A DNA stretch of 64,000 nucleotides. Source: Pseudomonadota bacterium (GTDB lineage: Bacteria > Pseudomonadota > Alphaproteobacteria > RF32 > CAG-239). The position numbers were made by a program, and so were the translations under genes. This document shows positions 34,244 to 41,968 of the stretch, one piece after another. Below the pieces are notes generated by a model that did no database searches, had not been told where the DNA came from, and saw nothing but the letters and a program-made list of their open reading frames with translations. The stretch is taken from the NCBI GenBank assembly GCA_018362935.1, contig JAHALQ010000005.1:76268-140267 (forward strand), read 5' to 3'. Within the stretch, counting starts at the first letter, position 1. Every line of letters starts with the position of its first letter.

Positions 34244-34245
34244 CC

Positions 34246-35301
34246 ATGGATTTGACTTTTTTGCTGTTTTTGAGTTCCGGTTTGTTTTTAGGGTGGTCGC
34301 TCGGCGCCAATGATGCGTCTAACATTTTCGGCACCGCCGTCGGCACCAAAATGGTCAGCTTCCGCACCGCCGCGGTTATATCTTCGATTTTTATCATTAT
34401 CGGCGCGGTCTATGCCGGTTCGGGCGCTTCGCAGACTTTGGGGCATCTAGGCACGATTAATACGCTTCCCGGCGCTTTTATGTCCGCTTTGGCCGCCGCC
34501 CTGACCATCTACTGGATGGTACTGTCTTCCATGCCCATTTCCACCTCTCAGGCGATTGTCGGCGCCATTATCGGCTGGAACTTTTTTTCCGGCAAACCGA
34601 CCGATATCAGCGTTTTAAGCCAGATTGTCAGCACCTGGGTAGTCTGCCCGATTCTTTCAGGCCTGATTGCCGTTTTTCTTTATTGGCTGGTACGCGTGAT
34701 TATCCGCAAGTCACACATCCACTTGCTGCGCCAAGACAGCTATACCCGCGCAGGATTGATTATCGCCGGCGCATTCGGCGCCTATGCGCTGGGCGCCAAC
34801 AACATTGCCAATGTTATGGGCGTATTTGTCAATTCGTCGCCGCTGCACAGCGTCAATTTCGGATGGGGTATCGTGCTGAGCGCCACACAGGTTTTGTTTC
34901 TGATTGGCGGCATCGCCATCAGCTTTGGCGTCGCGACTTACTCGCACAAAGTCATGAACACCGTCGGTAACTCGATTATGAAAATGTCGCCGCTCATGGC
35001 CTGGGTCGTGGTCGTGTCACAGTCTTTGGTGCTGTTTTTGTTTGCCTCGCAAAACCTCAAATATTTTCTGATGTCGCATGACCTGCCTTCGCTGCCTCTT
35101 GTTCCGGTATCCAGCTCACAGGCGGTCATCGGCGCGTTGATTGGCATCGGCCTGGCACGCGGCGGCAGAACACTGCATTGGGGGCTCATCGGGAAAATAG
35201 CCCTCAGCTGGATAACCACGCCGATAATTGCCGCCATTGTCTGCTATGTCTCGCTGTTCTTTTTGCAAAATGTCTTCGGACAAGTGGTCTTTCTGCCCTA
35301 G
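34246..35301 (+). CDS. pit: Low-affinity inorganic phosphate transporter (PiT family)
   Basis: Polytopic inner-membrane symporter for metal-phosphate. The 351 residues show the duplicated PiT signature: GWSLGANDASNIFGTAVGTK in the first half and GAYALGANNIANVMGVFV in the second, with the repeated serine-rich SSMPISTSQAIVGAI and VSSSQAVIGALIG. About ten membrane segments. Short for the family (some exceed 400), but both repeats are complete. Operon DUF47-pit-rlmH. Confidence 0.94.
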   Translation: MDLTFLLFLSSGLFLGWSLGANDASNIFGTAVGTKMVSFRTAAVISSIFIIIGAVYAGSGASQTLGHLGTINTLPGAFMSALAAALTIYWMVLSSMPISTSQAIVGAIIGWNFFSGKPTDISVLSQIVSTWVVCPILSGLIAVFLYWLVRVIIRKSHIHLLRQDSYTRAGLIIAGAFGAYALGANNIANVMGVFVNSSPLHSVNFGWGIVLSATQVLFLIGGIAISFGVATYSHKVMNTVGNSIMKMSPLMAWVVVVSQSLVLFLFASQNLKYFLMSHDLPSLPLVPVSSSQAVIGALIGIGLARGGRTLHWGLIGKIALSWITTPIIAAIVCYVSLFFLQNVFGQVVFLP

Positions 35302-35310
35302 GAGCATCTC

Positions 35311-35751
35311 ATGAAAATTATCATACTGGCTATCGGCAAATGTAAAAAAAACTCGCCCGAAGCAGCGATAATCGCCGAATACGCCAAACGTTCAAACTGG
35401 GAAATTATCATCAAAGAGAAAGACAATTCCACGCAGGAGGACGAAGCCAAATTTCTGCAAGGCAGCATTCCGAATAATGCCAAGGTCATTGTTCTGGACG
35501 AACGCGGCGAAAACATCAAATCGCAGGAACTTGCCAAACGGATAGAAAACTGGCAGAACAACGGCTGTTCTGAAATATGTTTTTTAATCGGCGGCGCCGA
35601 CGGCCATCTGCAATCGACCCGCGACAAAGCCGACTTGCTTCTTTCCTTCGGCCGGCTGACCCTGCCGCATATGCTGATGCGCGCGGTCTTAAGCGAACAG
35701 ATTTACCGGATTCAGACCATAATTGCCGGACATCCCTATCACCGCGAATAA
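35311..35751 (+). CDS. rlmH: 23S rRNA (pseudouridine1915-N3)-methyltransferase RlmH
   Basis: SPOUT methyltransferase acting on pseudouridine 1915 in helix 69 of the assembled 70S ribosome. 146 residues with ICFLIGGADG (SAM-binding knot) and the C-terminal LSFGRLTLPHMLMRAVLSEQ, then IYRIQTIIAGHPYHRE, close to the family signature. Length slightly under the usual 155. It is 9 bp after pit, whereas it often neighbours rsfS; here rsfS is 0.8 kb away on the other strand, so the usual pair is split. Confidence 0.96.
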   Translation: MKIIILAIGKCKKNSPEAAIIAEYAKRSNWEIIIKEKDNSTQEDEAKFLQGSIPNNAKVIVLDERGENIKSQELAKRIENWQNNGCSEICFLIGGADGHLQSTRDKADLLLSFGRLTLPHMLMRAVLSEQIYRIQTIIAGHPYHRE

Positions 35752-35758
35752 TAATTAA

Positions 35759-35787
35759 TTGACAGCGAAACTTATTTTGTCTATATT
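35759..35787 (+). promoter_or_regulatory. Strong sigma70-type promoter for the 35824 gene
   Basis: TTGACA (35759-35764), 17 bp, TATATT (35782-35787): near-consensus. Expected start about 30 nt before the ATG at 35824. An inverted TTTGT-ACA-CAAA sits at the expected transcript start. Confidence 0.75.
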
Positions 35788-35823
35788 TGTACACAAACAA
35801 ATATACATCTTAAATTATCCAAA

Positions 35824-36432
35824 ATGAAAATTTTCAAAAATCTTGCAGATTTGTTTTCCAGGAAGACAACTGCGCCGACACAAAAAGAAACTGCCCCTGA
35901 GCAGAACTGTGAAAAACCGATACCGTCAGACGATGGCCCGCAAGACGCGCCCTGCACGGTGCACTCTCTGGGCAAGCTGGAACACCCGGCTTTTATGCCG
36001 CAGCCCCTGCTGAGTTTTTATGTCATGTACAAGGCGCTTCAAAACAACAGCGCAGCCTGCGGCGATATATCCTTAATAAAGGCTGTCGACCTGTTTCATC
36101 CCGAAACCAGCGCTTACATCTGCACGGTGTATGCAGTCAAAGTAGAAAAAGGCTGGTTCTGGGCGGAAGTCGGCTCATCGGATGCATATTTTTCAAAACC
36201 GGAAGCTTTTATTTACCGCCAGGCAGATAAATTTCGTATCCGCATGAAGAAAAAAGACGACAAAACCGATTACGTCGCCGTCTGCGAATATAAAGAAGAA
36301 GTGCGCGTTACGGCAATCGTCGAAGAAGTGCTGACGCCTCCGACTGACGCTGACCAAGAACGCTTCGTCAAATGCAAAAAACTTCCCTGCAGTTTGGAAG
36401 ATGCCGCCGAGTTTGTCGAAAGCCTCGGATAG
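35824..36432 (+). CDS. Hypothetical protein
   Basis: 202 residues. A short basic start (MKIFKNLADLFSRKTT), about 35 residues of disordered Pro/Glu/Gln-rich linker, then a compact alpha/beta domain (LLSFYVMYKALQNNSAACGD onward) with strand-like segments KVEKGWFWAEVGSSD and YVAVCEYKEEVRVTAIVEEV. No signal peptide and no family recognised. A near-consensus promoter lies just upstream but no Shine-Dalgarno is evident. It shares a bidirectional terminator with rsfS. Confidence 0.65.
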   Translation: MKIFKNLADLFSRKTTAPTQKETAPEQNCEKPIPSDDGPQDAPCTVHSLGKLEHPAFMPQPLLSFYVMYKALQNNSAACGDISLIKAVDLFHPETSAYICTVYAVKVEKGWFWAEVGSSDAYFSKPEAFIYRQADKFRIRMKKKDDKTDYVAVCEYKEEVRVTAIVEEVLTPPTDADQERFVKCKKLPCSLEDAAEFVESLG

Positions 36433-36452
36433 ACCCAACAGCGTAACACAAC

Positions 36453-36488
36453 AAAAAAGCCCCGCTTCTCCGCAAGCCGGGCTTTTTT
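36453..36488. terminator. Bidirectional terminator (35824 gene / rsfS)
   Basis: AAAAAAGCCC.GCTT...AAGC.GGGCTTTTTT hairpin, with T-runs in both directions between two convergent stops. Confidence 0.92.
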
Positions 36489-36522
36489 GTTAAAACACAG
36501 AATAAAAAATTCAATATGCGCT

Positions 36523-36900
36523 CTAGTTCGCCGTTTCCCGGATTTTTCCGACGGAAGACCACATCTTCTCTATACTGTAAAACTCCCGCACTTCAGGACG
36601 GAAAATATGGACAATAACTTCAAAGGCGTCAATCAACACCCAGTCGGCTTTTTCTTTGCCTTCGGCAACAGATTTAAAACCGGCCTCTTTAAGCTTGAGC
36701 TGGATATTGTCGGCCAAAGAAGCAACCTGCCGATTGGAAGTGCCGCTGGCGACAACCATATAATTGGCAATGGACGTTTTGCCCTGCAAATCCATAACGA
36801 TAACATCCTGCGCTTTGCCGTCATCCAGCACGCCGGTAATAATATCCAGAATCTGTTCGGCCTCGTCTTTATTCTCTGCAACAACTGCTTTTTTAACCAC
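36523..36900 (-). CDS. rsfS: Ribosomal silencing factor RsfS
   Basis: RsfS binds L14 and blocks 50S-30S joining when nutrients are short. The 125 residues match the family: DDGKAQDVIVMDLQGKTSIA, then YMVVASGTSNRQVASLADNI and ADWVLIDAFEVIVHIFRPEV. Length is normal. Follows obgE by 17 bp; the rplU-rpmA-obgE-rsfS order makes it part of a ribosome-assembly run. Confidence 0.95.
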   Translation of the reverse strand: MVKKAVVAENKDEAEQILDIITGVLDDGKAQDVIVMDLQGKTSIANYMVVASGTSNRQVASLADNIQLKLKEAGFKSVAEGKEKADWVLIDAFEVIVHIFRPEVREFYSIEKMWSSVGKIRETAN

Positions 36901-36917
36901 TTAATCTTCTCCTTTAA

Positions 36918-37979
36918 TTACGGCAGCGGCGACCACGGTTTATTTTTCGGTTCCGCTTCAATCTTAACCTCTTCCGTTTCTTTTTTGCTTCTATCTCTGG
37001 TTATATACTGATTAACCTCTCTCAGGCAATCAAAAAGTCCCTGTTTTGCCACGGCAGAAATCACAAAAACTTTTTTGCCGGACGCTTTTTCAAGCTCTTT
37101 TTGCTTTTTAGCCATTTCTTTCGGTTCAACCGCGTCGGCCTTGTTCAAAACAACAACTTCCGGCTTGCGCGCCAAAACATCGTTGTACAAATCCAACTCC
37201 CGGCGGATTGCCTTGTAGGCCGCAACAACATCCTTGTCCGTCCCGTCTATCAGATGCAGCAGAGCCGAACAGCGCTCAACATGTTTCAAAAAGCGGTCGC
37301 CCAGACCGACGCCTTCATGCGCCCCTTCAATCAACCCCGGAATATCGGCAATGACCATTTCATAATTGTCAACCCATGCCACGCCCAGATTGGGATGAAG
37401 TGTCGTAAACGGATAATCGGCAATTTTCGGACGAGCCTTGGTGACAACGGACAGAAACGTTGACTTTCCGGCATTGGGCATACCAACCAGCCCGATATCG
37501 GCAATCACCTTCAACCGCAGCCAAACCCACATTTCCTGCCCCGGCCAACCCGGCTCGGCATAACGCGGCGCCTGATTAACCGAAGTCTTGAATTGCGCGT
37601 TGCCGCGGCCGCCGTCGCCGCCTTTGGCTATCAGAAAACGCTGTCCCGGCTCAATCATGTCGGCAATCAGGGTTTCCTGATCGTCAGCCAGAATCTCTGT
37701 GCCGACCGGAACCTGAATGACGATATCTTCGCCTTTGCTGCCGGTCTTGTCAGAACCCATGCCGTTTTGGCCTTTCCGTGCCTTGAAATGCTGATGATAA
37801 CGAAAATCAATCAGCGTATTCAGGTTCGGCACCGCCTCAATATAAACGCTGCCGCCCTTGCCGCCGTCGCCGCCGTTCGGGCCGCCGAATTCAATATACT
37901 TCTCACGCCGGAACGAAACGCAGCCTGCGCCGCCGTCACCGGATTGAATATATATTTTTGCCTGGTCTAAAAACTTCAT
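36918..37979 (-). CDS. obgE: Ribosome-assembly GTPase ObgE/CgtA
   Basis: Obg GTPase for late 50S assembly and growth control. 353 residues: the glycine-rich Obg fold (FRREKYIEFGGPNGGDGGKG), then a G domain with P-loop GMPNAGKSTFLS, switch II DIPGLIEGAHEGVGLG, NKAD and the G5 SAVAKQG. The C-terminal tail is short and Glu/Lys-rich. AGGCGG-type ribosome-binding site before ATG. Confidence 0.97.
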   Translation of the reverse strand: MKFLDQAKIYIQSGDGGAGCVSFRREKYIEFGGPNGGDGGKGGSVYIEAVPNLNTLIDFRYHQHFKARKGQNGMGSDKTGSKGEDIVIQVPVGTEILADDQETLIADMIEPGQRFLIAKGGDGGRGNAQFKTSVNQAPRYAEPGWPGQEMWVWLRLKVIADIGLVGMPNAGKSTFLSVVTKARPKIADYPFTTLHPNLGVAWVDNYEMVIADIPGLIEGAHEGVGLGDRFLKHVERCSALLHLIDGTDKDVVAAYKAIRRELDLYNDVLARKPEVVVLNKADAVEPKEMAKKQKELEKASGKKVFVISAVAKQGLFDCLREVNQYITRDRSKKETEEVKIEAEPKNKPWSPLP

Positions 37980-38007
37980 TTCCGCCTCAATCAGCTTTCT
38001 TTGAAAA

Positions 38008-38042
38008 GTAAAGGGGATGCAGTAACACCCCCTTAAACTTAT
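38008..38042 (-). terminator. Hairpin between rpmA and obgE
   Basis: On the minus strand AAGT..AAGGGG...CCCCTT.ACTT brackets a 12-nt loop, with no strong T-run. It may be a partial terminator separating high ribosomal-protein expression from obgE. Confidence 0.5.
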
Positions 38043-38066
38043 AATTCCTGTTCAGTGCAGAATCAA

Positions 38067-38321
38067 CTATTCGCAAACAACAGAAACAACTGTTTTGTTG
38101 CCGGCTTTTTTAGAAAATTCTACTTTACCTTCGGCAACGGCGAAGATAGTGTGGTCTTTGCCCATGCCGACGTTAGCGCCCGGATGATACTGGGTACCGC
38201 GCTGGCGGACAATAATGTTTCCCGGAATAACAGCCTGACCGCCGGCCTTCTTCAAGCCCAAACGGCGGCCGATGGAATCACGTCCGTTATTGGAACTACC
38301 GCCGGATTTCTTATGTGCCAT
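38067..38321 (-). CDS. rpmA: 50S ribosomal protein L27
   Basis: 84 residues, starting MAHKKSGGSSNNGRDSIGRR, which reaches toward the peptidyl-transferase centre. It continues LGLKKAGGQAVIPGNIIVRQ and RQRGTQYHPGANVGMGKDHT, the L27 signature. No N-terminal processing extension of the Firmicutes type. Located 24 bp after rplU. Confidence 0.98.
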   Translation of the reverse strand: MAHKKSGGSSNNGRDSIGRRLGLKKAGGQAVIPGNIIVRQRGTQYHPGANVGMGKDHTIFAVAEGKVEFSKKAGNKTVVSVVCE

Positions 38322-38345
38322 GATTAAATCTCCTTAAACCTATAC

Positions 38346-38648
38346 TTATTTGCCGCAAACATCGGTAATTTTTACCAATGTGATTGACTGTCTGTGGCCG
38401 TTTTTACGACGATAGTTTTGTCTTCTTTTCTTTTTGAAGACAATAACTTTAGCATCTCTGGCCTGTTTCAAGATGGTAGCCTTAACAGAGGCGCCGTCAA
38501 CCAGCGGATTGCCGATGGTGTCGCCCATAGCCAAAACTTCATTGAAAACAACTTCTTTACCTTCTTCGCCGGCAAGTTTTTCAACTTTTACAACATCGCC
38601 GGAAGCGACTCTGTATTGTTTTCCGCCGGTTTTAATTACTGCATACAT
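38346..38648 (-). CDS. rplU: 50S ribosomal protein L21
   Basis: 100 residues: MYAVIKTGGKQYRVASGDVV at the start, and the basic C-terminal 23S-binding segment VIVFKKKRRQNYRRKNGHRQ. Length is typical. First gene of rplU-rpmA-obgE-rsfS. Confidence 0.98.
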   Translation of the reverse strand: MYAVIKTGGKQYRVASGDVVKVEKLAGEEGKEVVFNEVLAMGDTIGNPLVDGASVKATILKQARDAKVIVFKKKRRQNYRRKNGHRQSITLVKITDVCGK

Positions 38649-38740
38649 ATTTATTCACCTTTATATTTTAAACATAAAACGTTGCTTTGCAATATACATA
38701 AGTTTTTCGCTCTGTCAATAAGAATCTCAACAAAAAATAC

Positions 38741-38763
38741 AAAAAACTCCGCCCGGAGCTTTA
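38741..38763 (-). terminator. Terminator after nuclease gene
   Basis: On the minus strand GCTCCG-GG-CGGAGT is followed by TTTTTTGTATTTTTT, about 40 bp past the nuclease stop. Confidence 0.7.
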
Positions 38764-38803
38764 TGTCCTCTCAAGCTGCGGCCGGTCACGATACTTTGGC
38801 CGG

Positions 38804-39274
38804 TTAACGCTTGCGCTGCGCTTTGTCGGCTTCAAGCGCGCGGTATAAATCCGGACGGATAAACCGCCCGCCCCAAATGCCTTTTTTCTCCCGGCGCGCT
38901 TCCTGTTCATCCCCGGCAAAACCGGCATAATAATGCGTATACGCCACTGCCAGGCCGTCGCGCACTAATTGTTGATTGACATTGACTCTGCCGGCATAAC
39001 ATATGGAAACGTCGCGGCCGTATATATCCGTCGTCTGCTTCCGGCAGTCAACGCCGTTTTTGACCATATCCGCCAGCGCTTCTTTGGCTTTCTGCCCGCA
39101 TTCGTACAACCGCCCTTCGGCATCATAGCAGCTTTGGTTGTATTCGGGCGCGTCGATTCCTTCCAGCCTCACCCGGCGGCCGTCAATCAGCAGGCTGTCG
39201 CCGTCGACGGCAGTTACTTCCGCCCGCGCGGCAAAACACCACAAACACCCCGCGATGAACAAAAATTTTTTCAT
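38804..39274 (-). CDS. Secreted staphylococcal-nuclease-like (SNase) protein
   Basis: 156 residues: a signal peptide (MKKFLFIAGCLWCFAARA), then an SNase/OB-fold domain with TAVDGDSLLIDGRRVRLEGI, then DAPEYNQSC, DIYGRDVSICYAGRVNVNQQ and LVRDGLAVAYTHYYAGFAGD. The Asp-Gly-Asp, Arg-x-x-x-I-D-A-P-E and GRD positions match the calcium/catalytic site of thermonucleases. Probably degrades nucleic acid in the periplasm or outside. Monocistronic. Confidence 0.9.
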   Translation of the reverse strand: MKKFLFIAGCLWCFAARAEVTAVDGDSLLIDGRRVRLEGIDAPEYNQSCYDAEGRLYECGQKAKEALADMVKNGVDCRKQTTDIYGRDVSICYAGRVNVNQQLVRDGLAVAYTHYYAGFAGDEQEARREKKGIWGGRFIRPDLYRALEADKAQRKR

Positions 39275-39432
39275 ATCAGACTCCTCTGCCCGTCATTTTG
39301 AACAGTTCTGTGCCGATATGCAAGTTTTATCAGCATTTGCCGATTAAAATACATTGAATAACTAAAAAAAACTTTTGGTATTTCCGCTTCTTTGTCTTAA
39401 GATAAAGTATAATTTTGCAACAAGGATTAACT

Positions 39433-40305
39433 ATGCTCAAAAATATCTCTAAAAGTGTTCTTTTTGCCGGTGCTGTTTTATGCCTGGCCGGATGCGAATA
39501 TTTCCGTACGCGCACCCCGCAGGATATTCTTAGCAATCCGTTTGCCCCGAGCGCTGCCGAATATGCCGAGCAGGGACGCCGCATGCAGCCTTACGTCAAA
39601 ACGCCGGGTTCAATTGTCGTTTGCCGCTCCCGTCAGTGCGCGCCGGCCAAATTGTCAATGTCCAAAGAATACATCTACAACAGCCTGTTACAGCTTTTCG
39701 ACAACAACAATTATCAAAAAGCTTTGATTTGTCAGGGCGACCCCGCTTCCCATGTCTGTCTTGAAAATTATATCACGCTGCCGATTACCGCCGGCATTAC
39801 GCCGACCAACGCTTATATCGACTATGTCAAAATTACGGATGTCATCATCGGCAAAAGCGCCAACAAGCTCAACCTTATCTTAAATTATAACCTGACCTAC
39901 GGCGGACAGGTTCCCGACTGCACGCCGTCCAAAAGCATTATGTTCGCCAAATCCGTTGACCATGTATTGCTTGAAGACGCCGGTTATACCTGCAAAATGA
40001 CAACCATCGGCCAGAGCACGATTAAGACCGTTTTCGCCGTTGATTATATCGACCTCGATTACGGATACATCGGCGGCTACTATTCAGTCGGCATTTCCGG
40101 ACCGGCTTACGGCGGCGGCAACGGCTACATGATTCTGCGCCTGCCCAAAAACGCCTATCCGCTGACGCCTGCATTGCAAAATCCCGGACAAAAACAAATG
40201 TCCAAAGGCGAGCGGACGATTGCCGAATACAAAAACAATGGCCGTCCGGCCTCACGCAATCACAGTCTCGGCAACGTCGAAGTCTTCCCGATAAGCAAAG
40301 AATAA
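39433..40305 (+). CDS. Predicted lipoprotein of unknown function
   Basis: 290 residues with lipobox LCLAGC (Cys near residue 18). The mature part has six further cysteines, a central strand-rich domain (IDYVKITDVIIGKSANKLNL, ILNYNLTYGGQVPDC) and a Gly/Tyr-rich segment (YIGGYYSVGISGPAYGGGNG). No family recognised. AAGGATTAACT before ATG 39433 sets the start. Likely outer-membrane anchored. Monocistronic with its own terminator. Confidence 0.72.
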   Translation: MLKNISKSVLFAGAVLCLAGCEYFRTRTPQDILSNPFAPSAAEYAEQGRRMQPYVKTPGSIVVCRSRQCAPAKLSMSKEYIYNSLLQLFDNNNYQKALICQGDPASHVCLENYITLPITAGITPTNAYIDYVKITDVIIGKSANKLNLILNYNLTYGGQVPDCTPSKSIMFAKSVDHVLLEDAGYTCKMTTIGQSTIKTVFAVDYIDLDYGYIGGYYSVGISGPAYGGGNGYMILRLPKNAYPLTPALQNPGQKQMSKGERTIAEYKNNGRPASRNHSLGNVEVFPISKE

Positions 40306-40325
40306 AACGCCGCCCAGACGCTTTT

Positions 40326-40360
40326 AACCCGCAGAATTACTAATCTGCGGGTTATTTATT
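40326..40360 (+). terminator. Terminator after 39433 lipoprotein gene
   Basis: AACCCGCAGA...TCTGCGGGTT, a 10-bp stem followed by ATTTATT. Confidence 0.85.
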
Positions 40361-40390
40361 CCGGTTTCTCCAAATATATATAATTTCTTT

Positions 40391-40451
40391 ATTGTTCTTT
40401 TCAGAACAATATATCATGTTTTAAATTATAACAATCCGCAGATTGTTATAA
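40391..40451. repeat. Two short perfect inverted repeats
   Basis: ATTGTTCT-tttc-AGAACAAT (40391-40410) and TTATAACAATC-cgca-GATTGTTATAA (40426-40451), both with 4-nt loops, between the two terminators of a convergent gene pair. No known role; they may be extra terminator stems or a protein site. Confidence 0.6.
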
Positions 40452-40503
40452 CTTTCATCCAAAATATTCTTTCTTAACCTAATTGCTTTAACACCATATA
40501 CAA

Positions 40504-40524
40504 ACACCTCCTTTGCGGAGGTGT
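40504..40524 (-). terminator. Hairpin after acidic protein gene
   Basis: ACACCTCC-tttgc-GGAGGTGT, just past the 40530 stop; followed on the minus strand by GTTTGTAT, a weak T-tract. Confidence 0.65.
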
Positions 40525-40529
40525 CTGCA

Positions 40530-41957
40530 TTATGCGCCGTAGCTGAAATAACGCACGCTCTGATAAATCAAAATTCGCTCAATGTTGCTGAAGCGGCATT
40601 GGTTCGCCCCGTAGCGTATAACCCCGGAATCTGCGGGCAGCGCACCGTTTCTGATTTGATATTTGCGGACGTCATCCAGACTCATAACCGGGCCGCCGTC
40701 AAACTCGACCAGCCACCCGTATGTATCATAACCGGCATTGACATGGATAATATTATTCTCTGCGCTGCCGTCAATCGCTGCGGGCAATTCGTTTTTGGAA
40801 ATTTCAAACATTTCGTCATGCACCGAGCCGCTGAACCATTTTACAAAGTTCGGCTCCGCGGCAAATAATCCTCCGGGCTTGGTTTCTTCGTCTGATAAAC
40901 CGGACGCAGCCGCCGTTGCCAAAGCGCCGGGAGCAGAAACTCCGTCGTTTGCCGCTTCGTTATCGGCCATATAATCCGCACCGTTTATATCGGAATGCTC
41001 CTCCTCCGATGAACCGAGCCATGCGCTGTCTTCCGCAATGCCGCCAGCCTCATCTTCGCTCTCAACCGATACGGGGGCGGCCGCTTCGGCATTTTCCTCA
41101 GCCGCCTCGTACAATTGCGGATAGGCGGATAAACTTTCCTCGATATTCGTTTCGGCAGTATCACCTGTTGTCAGCCAGCTGTTTTCAGCGGCAGCTTCGT
41201 TTTCTGTCTCAAAACCGGTTATTACTGAAGTTTCTGTTTCATCTGTCGGGTTTTCGTCCGCGACAACGGCCGATTCCGCCGGTTCGGCTTCCAACCCAAC
41301 GGAAGTTTCCGTTTCCGCCAGCCAGCCGCCCCCATCGGCAGGAGCCGCCTCAGTTTCAGATTCCGGCGTTTCTTCAGCCGCCCAGCCGTTGCCCGCTGCC
41401 GGTGATGTTTCCTCAGCCGGCGCATTATCCGCAGTTAAATCTTCTGTACTGTTAAGCTCATCCGCATCAGTTTCAGAAATAGAAAAGTTCAAACTTTCCG
41501 TTCCGCCGTCTTCAACCTGGTCTGCCGGTATATCCGACATAAAACCGTCATCCCGCACCGGTTCGGGCGCCGCAGCATCCTCGGCGTTTTCCAGAGCAGC
41601 GCCATCCGAATTCAACGAATCAGCAAAACCGCCGGCATCTTCAAATTCCGGCACTCCCTCAGCGCCGCTCACACCAATGCCCGAAAAATCCGGATTGATG
41701 TCTGCCGGCGCGTCGTCATCCTGGCTTATTCCCGACAGCCAGCTTTCCATATCCAAATCGGCTTTGCTCTCTTCCTCTTCGGCAAGGTTTAGCGGCGTTT
41801 CGAACCCTGCCGCTCCCGGATTATCCAACACTTCGTCCAGATTAAAATCCGTTTCCGCGTCCAAATTCAGATTCTGAGCCGGCTGCAGGTTTTCCGGATT
41901 TTCATCGGAAAGCGCAGTTACAGGCGTCATATCCAAATTTTCTGTTGCGTCATCCAT
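40530..41957 (-). CDS. Large acidic low-complexity protein with conserved-looking C-terminus
   Basis: 475 residues. Residues 1 to about 365 are extremely rich in Glu, Asp, Ala and Ser with few Lys/Arg and are predicted disordered. Short recurring blocks such as NGWAAEETPESE, GGWLAETE and NSWLTTGD recall linear motifs repeated about every 30 residues, each with a Trp. The last about 105 residues look folded (EPNFVKWFSGSVHDEMFEIS, HVNAGYDTYGWLVEFDGGPV, FSNIERILIYQSVRYFSYG). No signal peptide; cytoplasmic. It is 11 bp after the histidine kinase, last in the operon. Family unknown. Confidence 0.75.
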   Translation of the reverse strand: MDDATENLDMTPVTALSDENPENLQPAQNLNLDAETDFNLDEVLDNPGAAGFETPLNLAEEEESKADLDMESWLSGISQDDDAPADINPDFSGIGVSGAEGVPEFEDAGGFADSLNSDGAALENAEDAAAPEPVRDDGFMSDIPADQVEDGGTESLNFSISETDADELNSTEDLTADNAPAEETSPAAGNGWAAEETPESETEAAPADGGGWLAETETSVGLEAEPAESAVVADENPTDETETSVITGFETENEAAAENSWLTTGDTAETNIEESLSAYPQLYEAAEENAEAAAPVSVESEDEAGGIAEDSAWLGSSEEEHSDINGADYMADNEAANDGVSAPGALATAAASGLSDEETKPGGLFAAEPNFVKWFSGSVHDEMFEISKNELPAAIDGSAENNIIHVNAGYDTYGWLVEFDGGPVMSLDDVRKYQIRNGALPADSGVIRYGANQCRFSNIERILIYQSVRYFSYGA

Positions 41958-41968
41958 ATTATATCACC

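Noticed and set aside
40022..40255. Minus-strand frame inside the 39433 lipoprotein gene
   Set aside because: Arg/Cys-rich mirror frame without start signals.
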